From JACVRW01 sp963765135 (GTDB lineage Bacteria > Actinomycetota > Thermoleophilia > Solirubrobacterales > Thermoleophilaceae), in the NCBI GenBank assembly GCA_963765135.1, contig CAVXUX010000003.1, forward strand, positions 372,001 through 436,000: 64,000 nucleotides of DNA, written 5' to 3'. The notes below the pieces were generated by a model. It was given only the letters and a program-made list of their open reading frames with translations. It was not told where the DNA came from and did not search any database. Each line of letters opens with the position of its first letter. Within the stretch, counting starts at the first letter, position 1. Positions 42,198 to 51,052 of the stretch are shown here, in pieces. The position numbers were made by a program, and so were the translations under genes.

Positions 42198-44828
42198 GTG
42201 TTTGAGCGCTTCACCGAACGGGCCCGACAGGTGGTCGTCCTCGCCCAGGAGGAGGCCCGCATCCTCAAGCACAACTACATCGGCACCGAGCACATCCTGC
42301 TCGGCCTCCTCCGCGAGGAGGAGGGTCTCGCCGCGCGCGTCCTCGAGTCCCTCGACATCACCGTCGAGCGCGTCCGCGCTCAGGTGGTCCGCATCGTCGG
42401 CTCCGGCGAGGAGGTCACCTCCGGCCAGATCCCGTTCACCCCGCGCGCCAAGAAGGTGCTGGAGCTCGCCCTGCGCGAGGCGCTCAGCCTTGGCCACAAC
42501 TACATCGGCACCGAGCACATCCTGCTCGGCCTGGTGCGCGAGAACGAGGGCGTCGCCGCCCGCATCCTGCTCGACTTCGACGCCGACTCGGAGAAGATCC
42601 GCAACGAGGTCATCCGCATGCTCTCCGGCCCCGGTGGCCGCCAGGGCCGCTCCGGCGCAGCCGCCGGCGCCCAGGGCGAGGGCAAGAAGTCCTCGAAGCT
42701 GCTCGACCAGTTCGGCCGCAACCTGACCAAGCTGGCCGCCGAGGGCAAGCTCGACCCGGTCGTGGGTCGCGAGACCGAGATCGAGCGGATCATGCAGATC
42801 CTCTCGCGCCGCCAGAAGAACAACCCGGTGCTGATCGGCGAGCCGGGCGTCGGCAAGACCGCGGTGGTCGAGGGCCTGGCCCAGCTGATCACCAACGGCG
42901 AGGTGCCGGAGCTGCTCAAGAACAAGCAGATCTACACGCTCGACCTGGCCGCGCTGGTGGCCGGCTCGAAGTACCGCGGCGAGTTCGAGGAGCGCCTCAA
43001 GAAGGTGATGAAGGAGATCACCCAGCGCGGCGACATCATCCTGTTCATCGACGAGCTGCACAACCTCGTCGGCGCCGGCGCCGCCGAGGGCGCGATCGAC
43101 GCGGCCAGCATCCTCAAGCCGGCCCTCGCGCGCGGCGAGCTGCAGACGATCGGCGCGACCACGCTCGACGAGTACCGCAAGTACCTCGAGCGCGACTCGG
43201 CGCTGGAGCGCCGCTTCCAGCAGATCCGCGTCGACCAGCCGTCGACCGAGGACACCGTCCAGATCCTGCGCGGGCTGCGCGACCGCTACGAGCAGCACCA
43301 CCGCGTCGGCATCACCGACGAGGCGCTAAGCGCGGCAGCGGAGCTAGCGGATCGTTACATCAGTGACCGCTTCCTGCCCGACAAGGCCATCGACCTGATC
43401 GACGAGGCCGCCTCGCGGGCGCGCATCAAGTCGATGACGGCCCCGCCCGTCTACCGCGATCTCGAGGAGGACATCGAGACGACGCGGCGCGACAAGGAGG
43501 CCGCCATCGAGGCGCAGGAGTTCGAGAAGGCCGCGAACCTGCGCGACAAGGAGCGCCAGCTCACCAACAAGAAGCGCGAGCTCGAGGAGCAGTGGCGCTC
43601 GGGTGAGTCCGGGGAGCGTCCCGAGATCGGCGAGGAGGAGATCGCCGACATCGTCTCGATGTGGACCGGCATCCCCGTCTTCAAGCTGACCGAGGCCGAG
43701 ACCCAGAAGCTGATGCGCATGGAGGAGGAGCTCCACAAGCGCGTGATCGGGCAGAACGCGGCGATCGAGGCCGTCTCGAAGGCGATCCGCCGCTCGCGCG
43801 CCGGGCTCAAGGATCCCAAGCGCCCGACCGGCTCGTTCATCTTCCTGGGCCCCTCGGGCGTGGGCAAGACCGAGCTGGGCCGCACGCTCGCCGAGTTCCT
43901 GTTCGGCGACGAGGACGCGATGGTGCGGATCGACATGTCGGAGTACATGGAGAAGCACTCCGTGTCGCGGCTGGTCGGGTCGCCCCCGGGCTACATCGGC
44001 TACGACGAGGGCGGCCAGCTCACCGAGGCCGTGCGGCGCAAGCCGTACAGCGTGCTCCTGCTCGACGAGATCGAGAAGGCGCACCCGGACGTCTTCAACA
44101 TCCTGCTGCAGATCCTCGAGGACGGCCGGCTCACGGACGCCCAGGGGCGGACGGTCGACTTCCGCAACGCGATCGTGATCATGACCTCGAACATCGGGGC
44201 TTCGGAGATCGCGAAGAACACCGGCATCGGGTTCACGGTCGGCGACGAGACCGGACTCTCGTACGACGACATGAAGAACCGGATCATGGGCGAGCTGAAG
44301 AAGGTCTTCCGGCCCGAGTTCATCAACCGGATCGACGAGGTGATCGTCTTCCACAAGCTGACCAAGGAAGAGATCTCCAACATCGTCGAGCTGCTGCTCA
44401 AGCGCATCCGCGAGTCGCTGGCCGAGCGCGAGCTGTCGCTCAACCTTTCCGAGGGCGCGGCCGACCTGCTGGTCGAGAAGGGCTGGGACCCGTCGATGGG
44501 CGCCCGCCCGCTGCGCCGGGCGATCCAGCGCTACATCGAGGACCCGCTGGCGGACGAGGTGCTCTCGCAGAGCATGCCGCCGGGCTCGACCGTGGAGGTC
44601 GACAGGGCTCCCGAGGAGGACGAGCGCGACGTCACGATCACGATCGTGAAGCCCAAGGAGCGCAAGCGCGAGACGGTCGGCGTGGGCGCGCAGGGCGATG
44701 CTCGCGAGGAGGGCTCGTCGACCGACCCGTCCTCTGAGGGCGGCGACGATCTGCCCGACGAGCCCGAGGTGCTGCCGGAGATCCCGGACGCGCCGCCGGC
44801 GCCCGAGGGCGAGTCAGAGCCCGACTGA
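42198..44828 (+). CDS. clpC: ATP-dependent Clp protease ATP-binding subunit ClpC
   Basis: An 876-residue Hsp100 unfoldase that feeds ClpP. The N-terminal Clp-N repeats are FERFTERARQVVVLAQEEARILKHNYIGTEHILLGLLRE and the second copy from about residue 78. First AAA domain Walker A GEPGVGKTAVVEG near 215; UVR-like middle domain coiled region near 425-475 (EAQEFEKAANLRDKERQLT). Second Walker A LGPSGVGKTELGRTLAEF near 552. A C-terminal acidic tail (about 825-876) is typical of actinobacterial ClpC1. The start is GTG 42198. Confidence 0.97.
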   Translation: MFERFTERARQVVVLAQEEARILKHNYIGTEHILLGLLREEEGLAARVLESLDITVERVRAQVVRIVGSGEEVTSGQIPFTPRAKKVLELALREALSLGHNYIGTEHILLGLVRENEGVAARILLDFDADSEKIRNEVIRMLSGPGGRQGRSGAAAGAQGEGKKSSKLLDQFGRNLTKLAAEGKLDPVVGRETEIERIMQILSRRQKNNPVLIGEPGVGKTAVVEGLAQLITNGEVPELLKNKQIYTLDLAALVAGSKYRGEFEERLKKVMKEITQRGDIILFIDELHNLVGAGAAEGAIDAASILKPALARGELQTIGATTLDEYRKYLERDSALERRFQQIRVDQPSTEDTVQILRGLRDRYEQHHRVGITDEALSAAAELADRYISDRFLPDKAIDLIDEAASRARIKSMTAPPVYRDLEEDIETTRRDKEAAIEAQEFEKAANLRDKERQLTNKKRELEEQWRSGESGERPEIGEEEIADIVSMWTGIPVFKLTEAETQKLMRMEEELHKRVIGQNAAIEAVSKAIRRSRAGLKDPKRPTGSFIFLGPSGVGKTELGRTLAEFLFGDEDAMVRIDMSEYMEKHSVSRLVGSPPGYIGYDEGGQLTEAVRRKPYSVLLLDEIEKAHPDVFNILLQILEDGRLTDAQGRTVDFRNAIVIMTSNIGASEIAKNTGIGFTVGDETGLSYDDMKNRIMGELKKVFRPEFINRIDEVIVFHKLTKEEISNIVELLLKRIRESLAERELSLNLSEGAADLLVEKGWDPSMGARPLRRAIQRYIEDPLADEVLSQSMPPGSTVEVDRAPEEDERDVTITIVKPKERKRETVGVGAQGDAREEGSSTDPSSEGGDDLPDEPEVLPEIPDAPPAPEGESEPD

Positions 44829-44877
44829 GCGGGTAGCCCGGCGAGGGCTCACCAGCACGAGCAGCCGGACTCGATGA

Positions 44878-46651
44878 TCATGCTCGGCCCCGCTCGCAGC
44901 TGAGCGTGTCGCGGCCGGCGTTGCCGGCGCAGCGGTCGCCCTTGCCCGGGCCGCCTGACAGCTGGTCCCGCCCGGACTGGCCCAGCAGCTTGTCCTTGCC
45001 CGGGTCATAGCTTCCCGCGCTCGCAGGCCCCGCTGTCCTTGCCGCTGCCGCCGGCGCAACTGTCGCGGCCTCCGCCGCCGCTGAGCTTGTCCTTGCCGTC
45101 GCCGCCGCTGAGCGCGTCCTTGCCGCTGCCGCCACCGAGCTTGTCCTTGCCGTTCTGGCCGTAGAGGCGGTCGTTGCCGACGCCGCCGTCGATGGTGTCG
45201 TTGCCGTTGCCGGCGCAGATCAGGTCGTTGCCGCGGCCGGCGGCGATCCTGTCGTTCCCGCCGAGGGCGACGATCACGTCGGCTCGGCGCGTGCCCTTGA
45301 GCCGGTCCGAGCGCGGGCTGCCGACGATCGTGGCTCGCTTGCCGGCGCACCGGGGCACGCCCTGGCCTCCGCCGCCACCGCCGCCGGCACCGGGCCCTCC
45401 ACCCGGAGGGCCGCCGCCGGCTTGGAGCCCGTCGCCGTCGAGGCGTGCGATGAGCGCGTCCGCGCCGTTGTCGCCGGCGACGACGATCCGGCCGTCGGGC
45501 TGCAGCGCGACGCCCCAGGCCGTGGTTCCCGGCAGCGTCTGCTGGCCGTCGGAGCTGAAGGTCGTGTCGAGCGCACCGCCCGGCTGCAGCCTGGCCACCA
45601 CGATCTGGCTGGTCGTGCCGGTCTGGGAGTAGCCCGCGACGACGATCTTGCCGTTGGCCTGGAGCACCGCCCCGCCGTTCGGGAAGTCCGAGTCGCTGGC
45701 GCCGAAGTTGATGGCGGCTATGCCCTGGCGGTCGGCGAACCCCTCGTCGAACGAGCCGTCCGGGGTCAACCGGCTGACCAGGAAGCCACTTCCCACTCCG
45801 CCTCCGATCAGCACGAGCTTCCCGTCGGGCTGCACCAGCACGTCGTATCCGAAGTCTCCGGTCGCCAGCGGCAGCGGCTTGCGGCCGTCGCCGTCGAAGC
45901 TCGTGTCGGGGCTGCCGTCGACGTTCAGGCGTATGAGCCACATCCCGCCGCCAGAGGTCCATCCGAGCACGACCAGCTTGCCGTCCGACTGCCGGGCAAT
46001 GGCGTCGACGTAGTTGGTCCCGCCGAAGTCGAACGTGGCCCTCCCGTCGCCGTCGAAGCTCGAGTCGGGCAGCCCGTCCGAGTTCAGCCGGGTCACCACG
46101 CCGTCCAAGCCCGGACCGCCGTACCCGGCGGCGACGATCTTCCCGTCGGGCTGGATCAGCAGTTTCGTGACCACGTTCGTGGTGCCGCCTGCGTCGATCG
46201 TCGCGAGCCCACCGGTGGCGAAGGAGCCGTCGAGACCCCCGTCGGGGTTGAGGCGCACGACGGCGCCCTTCGACACATCCGCGGCGTCGCTGGTGAAGCC
46301 GGCGGCGACGATCTTCCCGTCGACCTGACGCGCCACGTCATCGGCCTCGTCGAGGCCGGTGCCAAGCGGAAAGTCGGCGAACCCGTTGCCCGAGAAGCTG
46401 GGGTCCGGACTCCCGTCCGGGCCAACGCGCGCCACGATGAAGTCCTCGCCGGCCCCGCCGCTCCCGGGCACGACGATCCGCCCGTCCGGCTGGACCAGGA
46501 CGCCGGTGGCGAAGTCGACCCCGCCCCAGTCGAGGGCGACGATGCCGTCGCCGCCGAGCGAGTCGTCGAGATCGCCGGGGGCCGCCGTGGCCAGCGACGC
46601 GGTCAGGAGCAGCATGGTCGCGCTGAGCGCGAGGAAGCGAAGGTAGGTCAC
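44878..46651 (-). CDS. Secreted delta-60 repeat/RTX calcium-binding repeat protein (one frameshift)
   Basis: A 590-residue exported protein. From GTG 46651 a signal peptide (TYLRFLALSATMLLLTASLATAAPG) is followed by about seven delta-60 repeats of the form LVQPDGRIVVPG...RVGPDGSPDPSFSGNGF. A glycine-rich linker (PGGGPGAGGGGGGGQG) comes next, then hemolysin-type calcium-binding nonapeptides (ALGGNDRIAAGRGNDLICAGNGNDTIDGG and later GKDKLGGGSGKDALSGGDGKD). One extra base at 45016 breaks the frame near the end; after it the repeats continue (GKDKLLGQSGRDQLSGG) to the stop at 44878-44880, which argues for a shift and not the shorter end at 45005. Likely surface-exposed or secreted. Confidence 0.85.
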
Positions 46652-46729
46652 AACGCGAGCCTCTCGGGTGTTGCCGGGCGCCGATACTCCCCAGAGGGGT
46701 GGAGTTCCCCACCCCATGTCTCGGCACGG

Positions 46730-47020
46730 CTAGCGCGCCAGGCAGGTCGTCGCCACGTAGCGTCCCGGCGTCCCTCCGCGCTCCAGCGGGAACGCCAGCT
46801 CGTCGTTGACCGCCCACAGCTCCGTGCGGCGGTCGTTTACGGCCCAGGCGGGTGGCCAGCGCGTCACGTGCGAGTCCTCCAGCGCGGCGATCAGCGCGTC
46901 GGCCACCGCCTCGCCGCCCCGCTCGCGCACCGGACGGCGCTGGCGGAAGCGCACGACACAGTGGTGTGACGGCACGACCTCGCGCACCTCGGGGTGGTCG
47001 AACCGGGCTACGCGCTGCAT
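46730..47020 (-). CDS. Hypothetical protein, 96 aa
   Basis: No family recognised. It starts at ATG 47020 (QRVARFDHPEVREVVPSHHCVVRFRQR), 18 bp from the divergent CDGSH-domain gene, and ends YVATTCLAR at 46730. The sequence is basic with several histidines (HPEVREVVPSHH) and a Trp-rich middle (VTRWPPAWAVNDRRTELWAVNDELAF). A longer ORF upstream is antisense to the CDGSH gene and is rejected. Coding capacity is plausible but the evidence is weak, resting on the intergenic position and a reasonable composition. Confidence 0.5.
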   Translation of the reverse strand: MQRVARFDHPEVREVVPSHHCVVRFRQRRPVRERGGEAVADALIAALEDSHVTRWPPAWAVNDRRTELWAVNDELAFPLERGGTPGRYVATTCLAR

Positions 47021-47038
47021 GTTCGGGACAATGACGAT

Positions 47039-47260
47039 ATGGAGCGAGTTGTGATCAAGGTCCGCCACAACGGGCCCTACAAGGTCACCGGGCCGATCCG
47101 ACTGATCGACGCCGACGACAACGAGTACGACCTGGGGGACCGCGGCGAGACCATCGTGCTGTGCCGCTGCGGTGGCTCGAGGACGAAGCCCTTCTGCGAT
47201 TCGACGCACTCGCAGATCGGCTTCGACGCCGCCGAGCGGGCAGTCAGAGAGGCCGGCTGA
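47039..47260 (+). CDS. CDGSH-type iron-sulfur domain protein
   Basis: A 73-residue protein with the CDGSH iron-sulfur motif: ETIVLCRCGGSRTKPFCDSTHSQIGF, where Cys, Cys, Cys and His are the 2Fe-2S ligands (CxC...PFCD...H). The usual CDGSH appears as CDSTH. The N-terminal half is the small beta domain VVIKVRHNGPYKVTGPIRLIDADDNEYDLGD. ATG 47039 is chosen because the upstream in-frame ATG would overlap the divergent gene. A redox or iron-sulfur role is known only for the family. A SRPBCC protein gene follows. Confidence 0.9.
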   Translation: MERVVIKVRHNGPYKVTGPIRLIDADDNEYDLGDRGETIVLCRCGGSRTKPFCDSTHSQIGFDAAERAVREAG

Positions 47261-47304
47261 GCCGTTTCGAGCGCCTGCGCCTTGGTGAGGTACATAATCA
47301 AGGG

Positions 47305-47745
47305 GTGGAGCGCGCCAGCAGGCAGCAGGTGCACATCGACGCCGCCCCCGAGGCGATCTGGGAGCTGGTCGGCGATCCGAACCGCCACCCGGTCTGGTGG
47401 CCGGAGATGCTCGAGGTCGAGTGCGCCGACCTGAGCGAGGGCTGCCGCTATCGCGGCGTGGTCAAGGGCCCGTTCCGGGCCGAGGAGCACGAGCTGACGA
47501 TCGACCGGCTCGACGACTGCCGCGAGGTGTCGATCTACTGCGACGGGACCGGCGTGACCACCCGCTTCGTGCTGACCGACGCCCAGGGCGGCACGTTCGT
47601 GGAGGGCTACTTCTCGATCGAGCCGAACAGCATCGGCACGACGGTCATCGCAGCGGTTGCCGGCCGCCGGCTCCTCAGGTCGTGGCTGGAGCAGTCGCTC
47701 GCGAATCTGAAGCAATCCGCGGAGCAGCAGCCGGCTCCGTCGTAG
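47305..47745 (+). CDS. SRPBCC (START/Bet v 1-like) domain protein
   Basis: A 146-residue polyketide-cyclase-like protein with a hydrophobic cavity. Family segments: VHIDAAPEAIWELVGDPNRHPVWWPEMLEVE near the N-terminus and GCRYRGVVKGPFRAEEHELTIDRLDDCREVSIY; the C-terminal helix is RRLLRSWLEQSLANLKQSAEQ. GTG 47305 is chosen because it starts directly before the domain. Its 3' end overlaps the end of the opposite-strand nuclease gene by 71 bp. The likely role is binding or modifying a lipid or aromatic ligand, but this is not determined. Confidence 0.88.
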   Translation: MERASRQQVHIDAAPEAIWELVGDPNRHPVWWPEMLEVECADLSEGCRYRGVVKGPFRAEEHELTIDRLDDCREVSIYCDGTGVTTRFVLTDAQGGTFVEGYFSIEPNSIGTTVIAAVAGRRLLRSWLEQSLANLKQSAEQQPAPS

Positions 47746-49429
47746 CGGCTGCCGCGAAGCGCATCAGCGCCGGCGCGCTCGGCGCGGGATCGAGCGACAG
47801 CTCGGGCGACTCGTTGTCGGCCACCCAGCTCGCCACGATCCGGATCTCGTCGACCTCGTCGACCGGCACGACGGTGCGGCCGGGTGGGTGGGCGAGCGCC
47901 GCGCGGGTGCGCTCCACGAGCTCGGAGTGGCCCGGCAGCGCTCCCCAGTCGACCAGGCGGCCGCGTACCACCCAGAACACGTCGAAGCGCTCCTTGACCG
48001 GGTGCTGCGCCAGCACCAGCCGTGGCGCCGCGTGGGTGGCGCAGAGGACGCCCTCGAGCCGCTCCAGCACCCAGGCCAGCCGCTCGCGGCGGCGCAGCAG
48101 CGCCGCCGCCCGCTCGTAGCGCCGGTCGGCGGCCGCCTCGGCCATGCGCCGGTCCAGCTCCTCCAGCAGCGCCTCGCCGGCGCCGGGGCGCTCGAAGTGG
48201 GCCAGCGCGAGGTCGAGCTGGCGCCGGTAGGCGTTCGGGTCGAGATCTCCGAGACAGGGCGACACACAGCGCCCCATCTGCCCGTACACGGACGGGTGCT
48301 CGCGCGTGTGGAGCTTGCGCCCGCAGTGGCGCAGGCGGTAGAGCGACGTCAGCTGGTCGGCCAGCTCCTGAGCGAGTGCCCGCGATCCCAGCGGCCCAAC
48401 GTTGACCGCGTGTCCCGCCGCCGGCTCAGAGGACACCTCGAGCACGGGGTAGGGGATGTCGAGCCGACAGCGCAGGTAGCAGTAGCGGTCCGTGCGCTTG
48501 AGCGCCTTGTTCCCGGTCGGCCTCCACTGCTTGATCAGCCGGTTCTCGAGCACGAGCGCGCCCAGCTCCGAGTTGGTGGGCCGGTAGTCGACGATCTCGG
48601 CCTTGCCGGTCCAGCCCGCCGGGGCGCAGAAGTGGGCCCGGGCGCGCGAGCGCAGCGACACCGACTTGCCCACGTAGAGGGGGCGCCCGCGGCCGTCGCG
48701 GAAGATGTAGACGCCGGGGTCGTCCGGCAGCGTCGACAGGTCGGGGCGCTCGGACGGCGGGATGCGCTCGGCCGGCTCGGTCTTGCGCGCGCGCCGGCGG
48801 CTCTTGAGGGCCTCGAGCGCCTCGCCGACGGTCGACGCGTTCGCGCACAGGCGCGGGAACAGCGCGCACAGGACGCGCGCGCAGGTGAGCGCGTCCGGCA
48901 GGGCGCGGTGCACCTCGGCGACCTCGATGCCGAGCGAGTCGGCCAGGGGCGCCAGCGAGCGGCGCTGGGACAGGGGCGCGAAGCGACGCGCGAGCTGGAC
49001 CGTGCAGAGCACCGGCGGCTTGGGCCACTCCAGGCCGCAGCGCTCGAACGCCGCGCGCAGGACGCGCCGATCGAAGGTCGCCGAGTGGGCCACCATCACC
49101 CGGCCGCGGAGCAGCTCGCCGACCTCCTCGAGGACCTCGCGCGCGGGCGGCGCGGAGTCGACCATGGCCTGGGTGATGCCGGTGAAGCGCTGGATGCCGC
49201 GCGAGAGCGGGCGTTCCGTCCGAACCAGCGAGTCGAATGTGTCGTGCAGCTCGCCTCCACCGACGAGCACCGCTCCGACCTCGGTCAGCTCGCAGAGGTC
49301 GGCGGCAAGCCCGTTCGTCTCGGTGTCGACGGCGAGAAACTCGGCACCCGCCACGGGTTGGTCGAGTAAATCCACGAACGACCGATGCAACCGCGCGGAC
49401 CGGACGGATTGGCCGGCGAACTGCAGCAA
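47675..49429 (-). CDS. DEDDh exonuclease/GIY-YIG (UvrC-like) nuclease fusion
   Basis: A 584-residue fusion known in actinobacteria (Rv2191-like). The N-terminal DnaQ-type exonuclease has the Exo motifs FLAVDTETNGL (D/E), GRVMVAHSATFDRRVL (H...D) and VHRALPDALTCARVL (HxxxD) near residues 30-185. The C-terminal GIY-YIG domain has DDPGVYIFRDGRGRPLYVGKSVSLRSRARAHF near 238-270, followed by the UvrC-like cysteine-containing region CVSPCLGDLDPNAYRRQLD near 380. It probably excises damaged DNA. It starts at ATG 49429; its 3' end overlaps the SRPBCC gene by 71 bp. Confidence 0.92.
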   Translation of the reverse strand: MLQFAGQSVRSARLHRSFVDLLDQPVAGAEFLAVDTETNGLAADLCELTEVGAVLVGGGELHDTFDSLVRTERPLSRGIQRFTGITQAMVDSAPPAREVLEEVGELLRGRVMVAHSATFDRRVLRAAFERCGLEWPKPPVLCTVQLARRFAPLSQRRSLAPLADSLGIEVAEVHRALPDALTCARVLCALFPRLCANASTVGEALEALKSRRRARKTEPAERIPPSERPDLSTLPDDPGVYIFRDGRGRPLYVGKSVSLRSRARAHFCAPAGWTGKAEIVDYRPTNSELGALVLENRLIKQWRPTGNKALKRTDRYCYLRCRLDIPYPVLEVSSEPAAGHAVNVGPLGSRALAQELADQLTSLYRLRHCGRKLHTREHPSVYGQMGRCVSPCLGDLDPNAYRRQLDLALAHFERPGAGEALLEELDRRMAEAAADRRYERAAALLRRRERLAWVLERLEGVLCATHAAPRLVLAQHPVKERFDVFWVVRGRLVDWGALPGHSELVERTRAALAHPPGRTVVPVDEVDEIRIVASWVADNESPELSLDPAPSAPALMRFAAAATTEPAAAPRIASDSRATAPATT

Positions 49430-49656
49430 CCAGGGCGGGCGCGGCGTGTGTGTGTCTCAAACCGCGCGCATATGACGCAAACCGCAGCACGCACTCGGGC
49501 GGCGCGGAGTGTGGTCGTCGAAAGTTGCGCATACCGCCACCCAGGGCGACCGCACTCGCGGCAGGCGGTGGCGGCGCATCCCCTGGCTGGCTGCAGTTCG
49601 CGAGCCCTCGCCGCACCAGGGGCGAAGGCATCCGCCCTCGCGCTTAGCCTCGCAAC

Positions 49657-50991
49657 ATGCCCCGTAGCGCCACCGTCTTCAGCTGCTCCGCCTGCGGCCA
49701 CCAGAGCCCCAAGTGGCATGGGCGCTGTCCGGGCTGTGGCGAGTGGAACACGCTCGTGGAGGAGGCGCGGCCGGCACCCGCCAGTGGCGCCAAGCGCGCC
49801 GCCGCGCGCGCCCTCAAGCCGGTCCCGCTGGCCGAGGTGCAGGCCCCGGCTGTCGCTCGCCTCAGCACCGGCATCGGCGAGCTCGACCGCGTGCTCGGCG
49901 GCGGCCTCGTCCCCGGCTCGCTCGCTCTGATCGGCGGCTCGCCGGGCATCGGCAAGTCGACCCTCACCAGCGCCGCGCTGGGCAACCTCGCGGGGAGCGG
50001 GTACCGCGTGCTGTACGTGTCCGGCGAGGAGTCGGCGGCGCAGGTCAAGCTGCGGGCCGAACGGCTGGGCGGCCACGCGCTGAAGGTCCCGATCGTCGCC
50101 GAGACCGACCTCGAGAGGGTGCTGGCCACGCTCGAGGCCGAGCATCCCGACGTCTGCGTGATCGATTCCGTGCAGGTGCTCTACGACCCCGCGCTGACCG
50201 GCGCGCCCGGCTCGGTTGGCCAGGTCCGCGAGGTGGCCGGGCGCATCATGCGCGTGGCCAAGGAGCTCGGCATCGCCACCCTGCTGGTGGGCCACGTGAC
50301 CAAGGAGGGCTCGCTGGCGGGTCCGCGCGTGCTCGAGCACCTGGTCGACTGCGTGCTCTCCTTCGAGGGCGAGCGCGAGCGCACCTACCGGACCCTGCGG
50401 GCGCTCAAGAACCGCTTCGGGTCGACCAACGAGGTGGGTGTCTTCGAGATGGTCGAGCAGGGGCTGGTCGAGGTCGAGGACGCCTCCGAGCGCTTCGTGA
50501 CAGAGGCCACCCGCGCGCCCGGCTCGGTCGTGCTGTGCGCCATGGAGGGCTCGCGGCCGCTGCTGGTCGAGGTGCAGGCGCTGGTGGCGCCCAGCGAGCT
50601 GGTGCCGCCGCGGCGCGTGGCCAACGGGGTCGACCGCAACCGCTTGGCGCTCGTGCTGGCCGTCCTGGCGCGCCACGGCGGAGTCGCGCTCGGCACCAGC
50701 GACGTGTTCGTGTCGGTCGCCGGCGGCGTGCGCGTGGACGAGCCGGGGGCGGACCTCGCGATCGCGCTCGCGCTGGCCTCGGCGTCGAAGGGCATCGAGC
50801 TCACGCAGGACAAACCGCTGGCGGCCTTCGGCGAGCTGGGGCTGACCGGCGAGCTCAGGCACGTCGCCCACGCGGACCGGCGCCTGGCCGAAGCCGCCAA
50901 GTTCGGCCTCGACGCCGTCGTTCGCCCGGGCCAGGGAGCGACCACCCTGAGGGAGGCGCTGCGCGGGGCCACAAAGGCCCGTGCGGCCTGA
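49657..50991 (+). CDS. radA: DNA repair protein RadA (Sms)
   Basis: A 444-residue recombination factor. The N-terminal C4 zinc finger is FSCSACGHQSPKWHGRCPGCGEWN. The RecA-like core has Walker A LIGGSPGIGKST near 89-100, the KNRFGS motif (ALKNRFGSTNEVGVFEM) near 248, and a C-terminal Lon-like domain with VSVAGGVRVDEPGADLAIALALAS near 350-372. RadA assists RecA strand exchange and branch migration. ATG 49657 is the start. The 227-bp gap before it holds no supported gene; radA is followed by disA, a common actinobacterial order. Confidence 0.96.
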   Translation: MPRSATVFSCSACGHQSPKWHGRCPGCGEWNTLVEEARPAPASGAKRAAARALKPVPLAEVQAPAVARLSTGIGELDRVLGGGLVPGSLALIGGSPGIGKSTLTSAALGNLAGSGYRVLYVSGEESAAQVKLRAERLGGHALKVPIVAETDLERVLATLEAEHPDVCVIDSVQVLYDPALTGAPGSVGQVREVAGRIMRVAKELGIATLLVGHVTKEGSLAGPRVLEHLVDCVLSFEGERERTYRTLRALKNRFGSTNEVGVFEMVEQGLVEVEDASERFVTEATRAPGSVVLCAMEGSRPLLVEVQALVAPSELVPPRRVANGVDRNRLALVLAVLARHGGVALGTSDVFVSVAGGVRVDEPGADLAIALALASASKGIELTQDKPLAAFGELGLTGELRHVAHADRRLAEAAKFGLDAVVRPGQGATTLREALRGATKARAA

Positions 50992-51052
50992 AAACCGCTG
51001 CTCAGAGCCAAAACGAACGCATGTCGAGGCCGTTTCGCGTAGAATCAGGTGG

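Noticed and set aside
49430..49656. Possible gene or regulatory RNA in the 227-bp gap before radA
   Set aside because: No convincing frame, hairpin or promoter pair was found. It probably holds only the divergent promoters of radA and the nuclease fusion.
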